The notes: a model not told the origin generated them from the letters alone. Counted from the first letter of the stretch, positions 47,301 to 56,522 are shown. The stretch: 64,000 nt of DNA from UBA7672 sp965279205 (GCA_965279205.1 OZ257144.1:3596001-3660000); one strand, 5' to 3'. Numbers and translations are program-made.

Positions 47301-48296
47301 TCAGAAGTTGAAGTTGATCATGGAGCGCATGATATAGATGCCCGCGCCCATGAGACCTGCCGCGATCAGCAGGAGGAGGTGACCGAGATCGGTGGTGAAC
47401 AGCGACATGATGTAGGCCGGCGTCGTCATGTAGACGAGCACCATCACGATGACTGGCAGCGAGCCGATGATCATCGCCGACGCCTTAGCTTCCGACGACA
47501 GCGCCTTGATCTTCTCGCGCAGCAGCTTCCGCGAGCGAAGCACGGTGGACAGGTTGCCCAACGCTTCGGACAGGTTGCCGCCCGCCTTCTGCTGGATGTT
47601 CAGCACGATGTTGAAGAAGTTCACTTCCTGGGTCGGCGTGCGCTGGTACATGCGGTCGAGCGCCTGATCCATCGGAACGCCCATCGCCACCGCATCGCAG
47701 ACGCCCTGGAACTCGCTAGCTAGCGGTTGCGGGCTCTCTTTGGCGATCATGCGAAGGCATTCGTTGAGCGGCAGGCCGGATTTCACGCCGCGAACAATAA
47801 CATCGATGGCGTCGGCGAACTGGCCCACGAATTTCTTCTGGCGGCCGGATATCTTCATGCCGAGAACCCAACGCGGCAGCCCGAACGCCGCCGCAAAGCC
47901 GATTGCGATGCTCGCAAGGATCATCAGGTCCTTGTTGAAACCAGCGACGAACATGCCGCCGCCCGCCAGTGTGCCAGCGACCAGCGATGCAGCGTAGAAC
48001 ATCGGAACGGTGATGTTCAAACCAGCCTGCTTGATCTTGTCTTCGACCGATTTGCCGACGGAGCGCTTCTTGCGGGTGGCTTCCTCGCGGTCGCGCAGCG
48101 CCTTGGTCGTTGCGTCCATCTGCTTGCGCCGCGCTACGTTGGCGTCGACGGCCCGGCCGCGTGTGCCCTCGTTGATCGCCTTGATCCGCTTCGATTGCTT
48201 GCCGCGACCGCCGCCGCCGGCAAAGGCAAAGCCCAGCGCCGCGATCGTGATAAAGGCGAGGCCCGCCGCTGCGTAGGTGATCAGGTCTGGGGTCAC
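47301..48296 (-). CDS. tadB: Flp pilus platform protein TadB
   Basis: This 331-residue T2SSF-family inner-membrane protein has an N-terminal helix (TYAAAGLAFITIAALGFAFA), then KQSKRIKAI. The F domain contains FVGQFADAIDVIVRGVKSGLPLNECLRMIAKE, and the helix pair IIGSLPVIVMVLVYM and HLLLLIAAGLMGAGIYIM closes it. It is a paralogue of TadC. Its ATG overlaps the cpaF stop codon by 4 bases, so the two are translationally coupled. Confidence 0.92.
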   Translation of the reverse strand: MTPDLITYAAAGLAFITIAALGFAFAGGGGRGKQSKRIKAINEGTRGRAVDANVARRKQMDATTKALRDREEATRKKRSVGKSVEDKIKQAGLNITVPMFYAASLVAGTLAGGGMFVAGFNKDLMILASIAIGFAAAFGLPRWVLGMKISGRQKKFVGQFADAIDVIVRGVKSGLPLNECLRMIAKESPQPLASEFQGVCDAVAMGVPMDQALDRMYQRTPTQEVNFFNIVLNIQQKAGGNLSEALGNLSTVLRSRKLLREKIKALSSEAKASAMIIGSLPVIVMVLVYMTTPAYIMSLFTTDLGHLLLLIAAGLMGAGIYIMRSMINFNF

Positions 48297-49843
48297 CGGT
48301 TGCTCTCCTCCAGCGCGTCGAGCGCGCGACCGAGATCAGCTTCCATATTGAAGTACCTGGCGCGCTCCCAGAAGCGAGGCCGGCCGATGCCGGTGCCGCG
48401 GTGCGTGCCTTTCAGTTTGCCGTCCTTGTCCTCGCCATCGATCTCGTAGCGCATCACATCCTGCGTCACGATCACGTCGCCTTCGAGGCCCATGACTTCT
48501 GTAATAGAAACGATCTTGCGCGATCCGTCGCGCAGGCGCGAGGCCTGGATCACGACGTCGATCGAGCCCACGATCATCTCGCGGATCGTGCGCTGGGGCA
48601 ACGTGAAGCCGCCCATGGTGATCATGGATTCCAGACGCGACAGACCTTCGCGCGGCGTGTTGGCGTGCAGCGTGCCCATCGAGCCGTCGTGGCCCGTGTT
48701 CATCGCCTGTAGAAGGTCGAACGCTTCGGGTCCGCGGACCTCGCCGACGATGATCCGGTCAGGGCGCATACGCAGGCAGTTCTTGACCAGGTCGGTCATC
48801 GTCACGCGGCCCTGCCCCTCGAGGTTGGGCGGGCGCGTTTCGAGGCGCACGACGTGGGGCTGCTGCAGCTGAAGTTCGGCCGCGTCCTCGCAGGTGATGA
48901 CACGCTCGCCGGGAGCGATGAAGGCCGTCAGCGTATTGAGCAACGTTGTCTTACCCGAACCGGTACCGCCCGAGATCAGCACATTGCAGCGGCAGGCGCC
49001 GATGATGCGCAGGATTTCGGCGCCCGGCTCGGAGATCGAACCGAAGGTCACGAGGTCCGTGATCTTCAGCTTGTCTTTCTTGAACTTCCGGATCGTGAGA
49101 GCCGGGCCGTCGATCGCCAGCGGCGGAGCAATGACGTTGACACGCGAACCATCGGCGAGGCGCGCGTCGCAGATCGGCGAGCTTTCGTCGACGCGCCGGC
49201 CGACCTGGCTGACGATGCGTTGGCAGATGTTCATCAGCTGCGCGTTGTCGCGAAAGCGGATGTTTGTCCGTTGGATCTTGCCGGCGACCTCGATGTAGGT
49301 CGTGCCGGCGCCGTTGACCATGATGTCGGCGATGTCGTCGCGCGCTAGCAGCGGCTCAAGCGGGCCATAGCCGAGAACATCGTTGCAGATATCCTCGAGC
49401 AGGGTCTCCTGCTCGGCGACGCTCATCACCACGTTCTTGATCGAGACGATCTCGATCACGATGTCGCGGATCTCCTCGCGCGCGCTTTCCTGGTCAAGCT
49501 GGGCGAGCTGCGACAGGTCGATCGTGTCGATCAGCGCATTGAAAACCTCGGTCTTGGTCCGGTAGTATTCGTCCGACCGATTGTCGACCTGGGCGATCTT
49601 TTCCTTGGGCGGCGGAGGCGGTGCGGATTTGTTGGAAGCCCTCGGCGGAGGCGTCGCGGACTTCGGCGCAGCCGAACGCGGCGGCGGTGGCGGACCATCC
49701 TCTTCGATGACGACCGCGGCCGAAGCGGGCTTGGGCGCCGGAGCTGCGGCAGGTTTCGGAGGCGGCGACGGCGGGCGCGAGGACTCAGCCGCTGTTGGCG
49801 GCGGGGTTGGTGGTCCACCCGTCGTCGTACGCTTGCCGAACAT
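48293..49843 (-). CDS. cpaF: Flp pilus assembly ATPase CpaF/TadA
   Basis: This 516-residue secretion ATPase (VirB11/PulE type) powers pilin extrusion and retraction. A disordered Pro/Ala-rich N-terminus of about 90 residues comes first. Then follow the N-terminal ATPase domain (DDIADIMVNGAGTTYIE), Walker A GGTGSGKTTLLN, the aspartate/Walker B region (RPDRIIVGEVRGPEA) and the His box MNTGHDGSMGTLHANTPREGL. It is cytoplasmic and binds TadB/TadC. It lies 9 bases after cpaE. Confidence 0.95.
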   Translation of the reverse strand: MFGKRTTTGGPPTPPPTAAESSRPPSPPPKPAAAPAPKPASAAVVIEEDGPPPPPRSAAPKSATPPPRASNKSAPPPPPKEKIAQVDNRSDEYYRTKTEVFNALIDTIDLSQLAQLDQESAREEIRDIVIEIVSIKNVVMSVAEQETLLEDICNDVLGYGPLEPLLARDDIADIMVNGAGTTYIEVAGKIQRTNIRFRDNAQLMNICQRIVSQVGRRVDESSPICDARLADGSRVNVIAPPLAIDGPALTIRKFKKDKLKITDLVTFGSISEPGAEILRIIGACRCNVLISGGTGSGKTTLLNTLTAFIAPGERVITCEDAAELQLQQPHVVRLETRPPNLEGQGRVTMTDLVKNCLRMRPDRIIVGEVRGPEAFDLLQAMNTGHDGSMGTLHANTPREGLSRLESMITMGGFTLPQRTIREMIVGSIDVVIQASRLRDGSRKIVSITEVMGLEGDVIVTQDVMRYEIDGEDKDGKLKGTHRGTGIGRPRFWERARYFNMEADLGRALDALEESNR

Positions 49844-49852
49844 CCCCTACTC

Positions 49853-51577
49853 CTACTTGCCCAGCAGCTTTTTCAGCATTGAGGGCTTCTCGGTCTGAAT
49901 TTCCTTGCCGGTAAGCAATGCAGCGAGCTGGTCGAGCCCCTGCGAAACCTTCGATTCCGGCGCGACGTCGAACACCATCTGGCCATTGTTGGCGGCGGTG
50001 CCGAAGAGCTGAGCGTCGAACGGAAGGATCAATGTCGGATCGACGCCGATCGCCTGGCCGAAATCCTTGGCCGGAATCTCCGGACGCTTCGGCAGGCCCA
50101 CCATGTTGAGAACCAGCTTGGGCGGATTGTCGTTCGGGCGCGCGGCCTTGAGGAAGTCGATCAGGTTCTTGCCGTTGCGCAGCGAGGCCAGATCCGGCGC
50201 AGCGACGATGATCAGCTCGTCGGCCGAGATGACGGTCGACTTGAACCAGTCCGTCCAGATGTGCGGCAGGTCGAGTACGACGAACGGAACCGACCCACGA
50301 ACCTGTTCGAGCACACGGACATAGGTTTCCGGATCGAGATTGTAGGTTCGGTCCAGTGTTGCCGGCGCGGTGAACAGCGACAACCGGTCGGTCGCCTTGG
50401 TGATCAGGCGGCCCATGACAGCATCGTCGAACCGGTCCGGCGACATCAGCGCGTCAGCGATGGTCGCTTGGGTGTCCTGGTTGAAGTCGAGTCCCGTGGT
50501 GCCGAAGTTGAGATCGAGGTCGACCAGCGTCGCGTTGACCTTCACGCGCTCGGACAGGGCCCAAGCGAGGTTGTGCGCAACGGAGGAAGCGCCCACGCCG
50601 CCCTTGACGCCCGTGACGGCAATCGTCTTGCCAGTGAACGGAGCTTCCGGATCGGTGAACAGCGACGAGATCGAGCGGATCATCTGCACCGGATCGACCG
50701 GGGCGACGAGATACTCGCTGACGCCGCGGCGCATCAGTTCGCGATAGAGCCGGATATCATTGGTGTGACCCAGCACGACAACGCGGATATTCTCGTCGCA
50801 ATACTCGGCGAGCGAATCCAGCTCGCTGAGCAGCTGACGCGGATCAGCCGCAGCCTCGATGACCAGAAGGTTCGGCGTCGTCTCGTTGACGTAATAGCTG
50901 ATGGCCGCCGGAACGCCGCCCTCGAACACGTCCATCGTGACGTTCTTCATGCGACGATCCTTCATGATCGTCCGCATCAGGGTCAGCGACGGCGTGCGCG
51001 TGCAGAAGGCGTGCACGACAATGCGCGGGATTGCCCGGTCGCCGCCCGAATGAGCCGAACCGAACGCGTAGTCGTAGCCAAGACCCTGCCCGGCGGCCTC
51101 TTCCTCATTGACAAGTTCCGGCGCGCCGACAGTCAACGGCGGCAGGTCTTCGGCAGGCGCCGACGGCTTGGGTTGCAGCCAGGGCTGATTGGCGTGAGCT
51201 GCCGGCGCGGGCGATGGCGGCGCGCCGAAAGCGTCGGTATTGCTGGCGAACTCTTCGGATTCGCCGAACTCTTCCTCGGGTTCGAAGGTCAGCTCTTCCT
51301 CCGACTCCATCTCGACCTCGGTGTAGTCATGCGGGGGGGCATCGGCAAAAACCGTCGGGGGCTCGTGCGCTGGCGGCGCCTGGCGGGGCGGAGGCGTCAC
51401 GAAGCCTTCGTCGTCGAGACCGAAATCGGCTTCCTCGAACGCGGGCAGATCTCCGCCCTTGTCCCGAAGCGCAGCCGCGAAGGTCGCGCCGATCGGGGCA
51501 TCCATATCGAGATCGAGATCCTGAGCGAGCTGATCCAGCTCGCCGTCATCGTCAAACCTGTCCCGTGGTCCGCTCAT
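49853..51577 (-). CDS. cpaE: Pilus localisation ATPase CpaE/TadZ
   Basis: This 574-residue protein has an acidic low-complexity N-terminus (about 1-180, rich in Glu/Asp/Pro), a degenerate receiver-like domain (about 190-310, including RVVVLGHTNDIRLYRELMRRG), and a MinD/ParA-type ATPase domain (about 330-560, deviant Walker A GVKGGVGASSVAHNLA). CpaE/TadZ places the pilus machine at a cell pole. ATG 51577 is chosen; an upstream TTG would add four residues. The N-terminal extension is long compared with many homologues. Confidence 0.92.
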   Translation of the reverse strand: MSGPRDRFDDDGELDQLAQDLDLDMDAPIGATFAAALRDKGGDLPAFEEADFGLDDEGFVTPPPRQAPPAHEPPTVFADAPPHDYTEVEMESEEELTFEPEEEFGESEEFASNTDAFGAPPSPAPAAHANQPWLQPKPSAPAEDLPPLTVGAPELVNEEEAAGQGLGYDYAFGSAHSGGDRAIPRIVVHAFCTRTPSLTLMRTIMKDRRMKNVTMDVFEGGVPAAISYYVNETTPNLLVIEAAADPRQLLSELDSLAEYCDENIRVVVLGHTNDIRLYRELMRRGVSEYLVAPVDPVQMIRSISSLFTDPEAPFTGKTIAVTGVKGGVGASSVAHNLAWALSERVKVNATLVDLDLNFGTTGLDFNQDTQATIADALMSPDRFDDAVMGRLITKATDRLSLFTAPATLDRTYNLDPETYVRVLEQVRGSVPFVVLDLPHIWTDWFKSTVISADELIIVAAPDLASLRNGKNLIDFLKAARPNDNPPKLVLNMVGLPKRPEIPAKDFGQAIGVDPTLILPFDAQLFGTAANNGQMVFDVAPESKVSQGLDQLAALLTGKEIQTEKPSMLKKLLGK

Positions 51578-51594
51578 GTCCCGCCTCAACCTTC

Positions 51595-52281
51595 CTACTT
51601 GCCGCCCACGGCTTCGCTGATCGCGCCGCTGGCGTCATCGTTACGTTCGGCGCCCGTCTTCTCGCCGTTGCGGTACTTCGTCATCACGACGCCACGGCGT
51701 CCGATGTCGGCTGGATCCATGCGGTGATCGCCAACCAGGTCCGACGGATCGGCGATCATCGCTGCAAGATTGATCGTGACCGCGCAGCCCAGGGACGGCA
51801 GGGCCGAATTGGTGCCGGTCCACGCGAAATCCCAGTTCGAGATATCCGGGCAGTTGGGAACCACCGCTTCGTAGGTGCGGTAGGTCAAGATCAGCGGGGC
51901 CTTTCCGGCGCCCGAGGCGTCATAGTTGCCTTCCGCGATCAGGGTCGGCTCGACACCTTCGGACAGCAGGATGGCTCGCGCGTCGGACGCCGCGCGCATC
52001 GCCGAGATGTCGTCGGGCCCGTTGCTGGGACGCGAGATGATCACGGCGCCATGGCCTTCATCCTGATAGGCGTTGGCGAAATACTTCACGGCCTCGCGCT
52101 CGAGCGTTCCAAGCTTCTCGCCCGAAACGATCGTGTCGATCTTCAGGTCAGCCGTGGTCTCCTGCGCCATGATCTGCGTGTGCAGGCGGTTGGAGTACGC
52201 GATCTGGTCGGCATCCTGGGCGCAGGCGCCAAGAGCAAGCAGCGAAGCTCCGGCGAGCACGATGTGGAAACGCGATGACAT
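51595..52281 (-). CDS. cpaD: Pilus assembly lipoprotein CpaD
   Basis: This 228-residue lipoprotein (lipobox LALGAC, Cys-20) is the CpaD/TadB-locus pilus protein thought to help the secretin in the outer membrane. Diagnostic features are GHGAVIISRPSNG, the ADGVEPTLI-like region, and the two Cys in VVPNCPDISNWDF and SLGCAVTINLAAMIADP, with DLVGDHRMDPAD near the end. GGAAGAG precedes ATG 52281. The order cpaB-cpaC-cpaD-cpaE-cpaF matches Caulobacter. Confidence 0.9.
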   Translation of the reverse strand: MSSRFHIVLAGASLLALGACAQDADQIAYSNRLHTQIMAQETTADLKIDTIVSGEKLGTLEREAVKYFANAYQDEGHGAVIISRPSNGPDDISAMRAASDARAILLSEGVEPTLIAEGNYDASGAGKAPLILTYRTYEAVVPNCPDISNWDFAWTGTNSALPSLGCAVTINLAAMIADPSDLVGDHRMDPADIGRRGVVMTKYRNGEKTGAERNDDASGAISEAVGGK

Positions 52282-52292
52282 CTGCTCTTCCC

Positions 52293-53879
52293 TCAATCGA
52301 TGATGAAGCCGCTCGCGCCCTTGGGCGCGGAGGCCTTGCTCGCGGCGGAACCCGGAACCGAGTAGACGTCGTTGAGCTTGCCGAACAGGATCGTGCGAGC
52401 GTCCGTGGCCGTGACGTAGCCGCGGTCCGGATCCCGGAAGCCTTGCGGGTCGGTCGGATCGACCAGGTAAGGCGTCACGATCACGACCAGTTCGGTTTCG
52501 TCGTTCTGGAAGTCGCGGCTGCGGAACAGGGCGCCGAGAATCGGGATGTCCTTGGCGCCAGGCACGCTGTCGAGATTCTGACGCGTCGTTTCCTGGATCA
52601 GGCCGGCGATCACGAGGCTGCCGCCTGAGGGAATCTCGACCGTGGTTTCCGCCCGCCGGACCTTCAGCGCCGGAATGGTCATGGTCTGCGCTACCGTTGG
52701 CTGGCCCGTGGACGGATCGATGGCGACGCCCGCGTTGGCCTGGAAGCCCCCCTGCGTTGTCAGCTCGGACACTTCAACCGAAAGCTGCAGCGAGATGCGG
52801 CCTTCGGACAGCACGATCGGCGTGTAGCCGAGACCCACGCCGAACGGCTTGAACTCGATCGAGATCTTGCCCTGGTCCTGCGCGACCGGAACCGGGAACT
52901 CGCCGCCGACGAGGAACTTTCCGGCTTCGCCAGAGATCGCCGCGAGGTTCGGCTCGGCTAGGGTGCGAACGACGCCGACGCGCTCCAGCGCGTTGATCTT
53001 GGCGCCAACCGAGCTCTGCTGGGTGCCATCGGCGATATTCTGATAGCCCATGTTCGCGACCAGACCGCCCAGAGACGAGCCCGCGATCGGGAAGGCGTTG
53101 GATGTGCCGGACGAGATCGTGTTCTCCCACGCCGGCTTGAGCACGTTGCCGGTGAGCGCCGGAAGGCCCGTGATCGGGTTGATCGCGGTCTCGAGCATGC
53201 GGGGCACCAGCTCGCCGAAGCTCATCGCGCCGGAGAGGTTGATGCCCATCTGCTTGATCACCGAGCGCTGCATCTCGACGAAGCGCACCTTGAGCGTGAC
53301 CTGGTCCTTGCCGGAGACAGACATCATGTTGAGGATGCTGTTGTCGTCCTTGGCGTAGGGCTTGGTGAGCTGCACGACGCGCTCGGCAGCCGAGTTGTTC
53401 GGAACCGAACCGGCGAGAATGATCCGGCCGTTGACGGCTTCGACCTGCACCTTGGCGCCTGGAACGTAGCGGCTGATCAGACCGCGCAGCTGGTCCATGC
53501 CGGCGACGCCATCAGTCACAGAGACGTCGAGCACCTTGATCTTGCGGCCCGAGCGATCGAGGAACACGATGTTGCTCTCGCCCGGCGCCACGCCCATCAC
53601 GGCGACGCGGCGATTGTCGCGCGCGACGACGTTGGCGATGCCGGGATTGGCGACGATCACGTCGTCGATCGGAACATCGAACTCGAGCATGTAGGACTTG
53701 TTGACGGTCAGCGTCAGCTGCTCGGTCGTGCCTTGCGTCGAGGAAACGTCCGGCACGGTGATCCGCTTGGCGGGCGCGCCCGAGAGATCAGCCGGAGGCT
53801 GCTGCTGAGCGCCTGCGGGCGTGCTCAGGGCGAGCGCGGTCGCGAGGCTGATCAGTACGATATTGCGGTTGGATGACAT
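52293..53879 (-). CDS. cpaC: Flp pilus secretin CpaC/RcpA
   Basis: This 528-residue outer-membrane secretin has a signal peptide (to about Ala-27). The pilN/BON-like N-terminal domain (about 45-130, YMLEFDVPIDDVIVANPGIANVV) is followed by a BON-type domain (about 130-195) and the secretin domain (about 240-480). The last contains the VGVVRTLAEPNLAAISGEAGKFLVGGEFPVP motif and LVIAGLIQETTR. It forms the channel through which the pilus exits. ATG 53879 is chosen over an upstream TTG. Confidence 0.95.
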   Translation of the reverse strand: MSSNRNIVLISLATALALSTPAGAQQQPPADLSGAPAKRITVPDVSSTQGTTEQLTLTVNKSYMLEFDVPIDDVIVANPGIANVVARDNRRVAVMGVAPGESNIVFLDRSGRKIKVLDVSVTDGVAGMDQLRGLISRYVPGAKVQVEAVNGRIILAGSVPNNSAAERVVQLTKPYAKDDNSILNMMSVSGKDQVTLKVRFVEMQRSVIKQMGINLSGAMSFGELVPRMLETAINPITGLPALTGNVLKPAWENTISSGTSNAFPIAGSSLGGLVANMGYQNIADGTQQSSVGAKINALERVGVVRTLAEPNLAAISGEAGKFLVGGEFPVPVAQDQGKISIEFKPFGVGLGYTPIVLSEGRISLQLSVEVSELTTQGGFQANAGVAIDPSTGQPTVAQTMTIPALKVRRAETTVEIPSGGSLVIAGLIQETTRQNLDSVPGAKDIPILGALFRSRDFQNDETELVVIVTPYLVDPTDPQGFRDPDRGYVTATDARTILFGKLNDVYSVPGSAASKASAPKGASGFIID

Positions 53880-53887
53880 GAAAGACC

Positions 53888-54769
53888 TCAACCTGCCGGC
53901 GCCGCTGCAACGGATTCGGTGCCATAGCGATAGACGCGAACGCCTTCCGAGGTCTGCGCCACGCCATCTCGATAAACGCGGCCTGTCGGCGTGGAGCCCT
54001 GCGGCGCCTGGACATCGGCGATGGAGCGAAGCGTCAGCGAAATCTCGCCGGCCTTCTTCGCCGTGTTGAGCAGCGTCGCGTCGGACTGCGTTAGCTCGAG
54101 CGTGGCGCGCGAACCCAGGATCACCATGCCCTGCCCGGCCTGGGCTTCGGGCGTGTCAGCCGGCGGCGGGCCATAGCGGTCGTCGATCGCCAGCACGCGG
54201 ACGTTGGCAAGGATGAGATCCGAGCGAACGTTCTGCATCGTGTTGGCCTGCGTGCCCTTCGCGCCTTCGATCTCGCGCGTGACGATGACGTCGACGCGAT
54301 CGTTGGGCTGGATGAAGCCGCCAGCAGCCGATTCAGCTGCAATCTCGACCGACGCAGCGCGCATGCCCGGCGTCAGCATCACGGCCATGAAGCCGGCGGT
54401 GCCGGGATGCACGACCTTGATCGCGGTGACCGGTTCGCCTTCGACAAGATCAAAGCGCGCAACGGCGCCGACGAGCTTCTCGAGCGCTTCGGGCTGCTTC
54501 TCCTGCTCGATGAATGCGCTGGTCGGCGCAGCCTCAGGCCAGGCAGTCCAGCGCAGATCGTCAGCGGAGACGAACTTGCCGACGGGAATGGCGTGATTGG
54601 CGACGAGCACTTGCTTGCTCGGCACTTCCTTGACCTTCACCGCCTCGGCGGGCGTCAGCGAGGACGCAGCAGCAGCCGGAGCAGGCTGCGTAAGCGAGCG
54701 AACGAGGAATACGGCGCCAATGGCCGATCCGCCCGCCACCAGAAGAATGATCAGTCGCACAGGCGACAT
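53888..54769 (-). CDS. cpaB: Pilus assembly protein CpaB/RcpC
   Basis: This 293-residue periplasmic protein is anchored by one N-terminal helix (LIILLVAGGSAIGAVFLV). It contains an SAF/antifreeze-like domain (about 50-115, KQVLVANHAIPVGKFVSADDLRWTAWP) and a second beta domain (about 120-240, AVMLTPGMRAASVEIAAESA ... GFIQPNDRVDVIVT). It probably stabilises the CpaC secretin, perhaps by binding peptidoglycan. It is the first gene of the operon that runs to tadC. Confidence 0.93.
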   Translation of the reverse strand: MSPVRLIILLVAGGSAIGAVFLVRSLTQPAPAAAASSLTPAEAVKVKEVPSKQVLVANHAIPVGKFVSADDLRWTAWPEAAPTSAFIEQEKQPEALEKLVGAVARFDLVEGEPVTAIKVVHPGTAGFMAVMLTPGMRAASVEIAAESAAGGFIQPNDRVDVIVTREIEGAKGTQANTMQNVRSDLILANVRVLAIDDRYGPPPADTPEAQAGQGMVILGSRATLELTQSDATLLNTAKKAGEISLTLRSIADVQAPQGSTPTGRVYRDGVAQTSEGVRVYRYGTESVAAAPAG

Positions 54770-54853
54770 GAAAGCCCTCCGCCGCAGTCCCCAAAGGCCT
54801 GAAAGGGGCCCGATCCTGAGGTGTCAGACTTTCACGAGGGATATAAAGGAGAG

Positions 54854-54902
54854 TTAAGACGCAGGGTCCGAGCCCGTTAACCCCGTGCGTCAAGAGTTAA
54901 CC
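54854..54902. promoter_or_regulatory. TTAA half-site cluster upstream of cpaB
   Basis: Three TTAA elements occur at 54854, 54877 and 54897, two of them as GTTAACCC direct repeats 20 bases apart, within 130 bases of the cpaB start. They resemble CtrA half-sites (TTAACC), and CtrA drives pilus genes in related bacteria. The spacing is not the standard N7, so the call is tentative. Confidence 0.3.
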
Positions 54903-54938
54903 CTTACAGATTCCTTCCACGCCCAGCGGCGCCAGAAA

Positions 54939-55445
54939 CTACGCGCCGAAGCCCGCAAGCCCTGCGGCAAGCACCGGAGAAGCAGGCGCTGCGAGGAAGG
55001 CGCCGGCCGCGATGGCGACAGCATAGGGCGCGCCTTCTTCTGGCGACATCAGACGTTTCACCCACGCCTTGCTCGAAGAAATTTTCATCCGGCGCAGGAC
55101 AATCAGCACGGCAGCCAGCGCGCCGCCGGCCAGCGCCATGCCCAGCACGAACGGAGCGGTCGCCGCGAGGCCGGTCCAGAGTGAGGCCGCCGCGATCACC
55201 TTCGCGTCGCCGCCTCCGAAAACGTTGAGATAGAAAAGGATCGCGCACGCGACGAGTACGCCGGCGCCGAACACAAGATGCCAGCCGATCTCCTCCCAGG
55301 AGAGACCAGCCGTTATGGCGGTGGGAATGAAAACCAGGGCAAGGACGATCGAAACCCAGTTCGGAATCGTCATCGTCGAGATGTCGTGCCAGGCGGCGTA
55401 GAGAAGAAGAAGCGGAAACGCCAGACAGAGCAGCGACGTGATCAT
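54939..55445 (-). CDS. cpaA: Prepilin peptidase CpaA/TadV
   Basis: This 168-residue type IV prepilin peptidase lacks the N-methylation domain, as usual in Flp systems. The two catalytic aspartates lie in AAWHDISTMTIPNW (about 18-31) and FGGGDAKVIAAAS (about 85-97). Five or six membrane helices fill the protein. It cleaves the leader of the Flp pilin. ATG 55445 is chosen, preceded by GGTGGAAG. It lies downstream of pilA behind a terminator. Confidence 0.93.
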   Translation of the reverse strand: MITSLLCLAFPLLLLYAAWHDISTMTIPNWVSIVLALVFIPTAITAGLSWEEIGWHLVFGAGVLVACAILFYLNVFGGGDAKVIAAASLWTGLAATAPFVLGMALAGGALAAVLIVLRRMKISSSKAWVKRLMSPEEGAPYAVAIAAGAFLAAPASPVLAAGLAGFGA

Positions 55446-55528
55446 CTTCCACCCAAGTTGTGATCCAAGCAACTTACATGAATTCGCTGAAGGAATTATT
55501 GACCGCGACCAGTATTCGAAAAAGAAAG

Positions 55529-55554
55529 AAGCCGCGGACCAAGGTCCGCGGCTT
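55529..55554 (-). terminator. Intrinsic terminator after pilA
   Basis: AAGCCGCGGACC-AA-GGTCCGCGGCTT is a near-perfect hairpin with a T-rich tract (from the plus-strand A-rich CGAAAAAGAAAG) on the pilA side. It ends most pilA transcripts before cpaA, which helps explain high pilin against low peptidase expression. Confidence 0.88.
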
Positions 55555-55588
55555 CCCTCTATTCCAACTAAATCGCTGGAGACGTAGA

Positions 55589-55747
55589 TTACATCTCGGC
55601 CGCGATGGTCGTGAAGGTCGCGTTGGCGTTCTGACCGAGCGTCGAGACGCCGCCGATCACGGCAACGGCGATCAGAGCGGCGATGAGGCCGTATTCGATC
55701 GCGGTCGCGCCAGACTTGTTGCTCAGGAACTTCAGGACGTTTTTCAT
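55589..55747 (-). CDS. pilA: Flp/Fap pilin PilA
   Basis: This 52-residue major pilin of the Flp family has a 13-residue basic leader (MKNVLKFLSNKSG), the processing site G/ATAIEYG with conserved Glu at position +5 and Tyr at +6, and a hydrophobic helix (LIAALIAVAVIGG). CpaA should cut after Gly-13, leaving a 39-residue subunit. GGAGAAG precedes ATG 55747; the frame extends upstream without support. It is separated from cpaA by a terminator and divergent from the 56085 gene. Confidence 0.95.
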   Translation of the reverse strand: MKNVLKFLSNKSGATAIEYGLIAALIAVAVIGGVSTLGQNANATFTTIAAEM

Positions 55748-56084
55748 GTAGCTTCTCCGCTTATGCATGGCTTTTTTAGTCCCACCACGCAGTACCATCA
55801 CCCGTAGTAGGTATGGTGGTTGTACCTGAGCTCGATTGATATCGCGTAAAGCAAACAAGAAAGTTGAAGGTATTCGCGTTCATCTACGCTTAACTACGTT
55901 CTTATTCTTTCGTTGAATACTTTGAACGAGCCAATAACGCCGAACCGCCCGCCGCGCTGCAGTAGTTATAGACTCGCGCGCGCGAGTCTCCCCCTGCCCG
56001 GACACCTCCGCGCCCCTCCCGCCTTAGCCTTTGATTCAGGGATGCTCCCTAAGGTCGACCGAGGATTTCTGCGGGGAGACCGCC
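55748..56084. other. Long intergenic region upstream of pilA
   Basis: These 337 bases separate pilA from the divergent CpaC-N-like gene and should hold both promoters. The stretch near 55840-55930 is the least GC-rich in the neighbourhood. It holds a CtrA-like site (listed separately), and an inverted ACCAT/ATGGT repeat near 55790-55820 could fold in the pilA leader. No gene is evident. Confidence 0.5.
55879..55893 (-). promoter_or_regulatory. CtrA-box-like motif upstream of pilA
   Basis: On the minus strand this reads TTAA-N7-TGAA, one mismatch from TTAA-N7-TTAA, about 130 bases upstream of the pilA start in an AT-rich patch. pilA is a CtrA target in Caulobacter. A single short motif is weak evidence. 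Confidence 0.3.
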
Positions 56085-56522
56085 ATGTCGAAAAGAATTT
56101 TCGCCGCTCTCGTGTTCGGCCTAGCGCTCGCGCCTGCCGCCGCGGCCGATCCTTTCACGGTGAAAGTCGATCAGACGGTGACGCTGAAGCTCACGCGCCC
56201 GGCCAATTCGGTCGTGGTCGGCAACGCCACCGTCGCCGATGTCTCCGTGCACGACGCCAACACGCTCTTGGTCACCGGCAAGGCCTTCGGTTCGACCAAC
56301 CTGCTCGTGCTCGATCGCGGCGGTAACACGATCTACTCGAACCAGCTCGTCGTCGGCGGCGAAGCGGACAACGAGCTCACCATCCAGCGCGGCGCGGGCA
56401 CCTACACCTTCTCCTGCGTCGACAAATGCCGCGCGACGCCGATGGTTGGCGATGCGCCGGATCACTTCCAGAACGTCATGTCGACGGTGACGGCCAAGGC
56501 CGGGCCCGCCAAGGGCGAGTAG
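56085..56522 (+). CDS. Pilus-associated periplasmic protein with CpaC-type N-terminal domain
   Basis: This 145-residue exported protein has a signal peptide (MSKRIFAALVFGLALAPAAAA) and a single pilN-like domain (about 25-105: VTLKLTRPANSVVVGNATVADVS followed by TNLLVLDRGGNTIYS). That domain equals the N-terminal part of the CpaC secretin without the channel. A pair of Cys (SCVDKC) lies near 112-118. Such stand-alone proteins often sit beside Tad loci and may assist the secretin. It is divergent from pilA and preceded by CGGGGAG. Confidence 0.78.
   Translation: MSKRIFAALVFGLALAPAAAADPFTVKVDQTVTLKLTRPANSVVVGNATVADVSVHDANTLLVTGKAFGSTNLLVLDRGGNTIYSNQLVVGGEADNELTIQRGAGTYTFSCVDKCRATPMVGDAPDHFQNVMSTVTAKAGPAKGE

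Noticed and set aside
45861..47723. 620-residue plus-strand frame over the dehydrogenase end and tadC/tadB
   Set aside because: It crosses a strong terminator and lies antisense to conserved T2SSF genes.
55785..55825. Riboregulatory hairpin in the pilA leader
   Set aside because: The ACCAT/ATGGT repeat is short with mismatches and could arise by chance; no covariation can be assessed.
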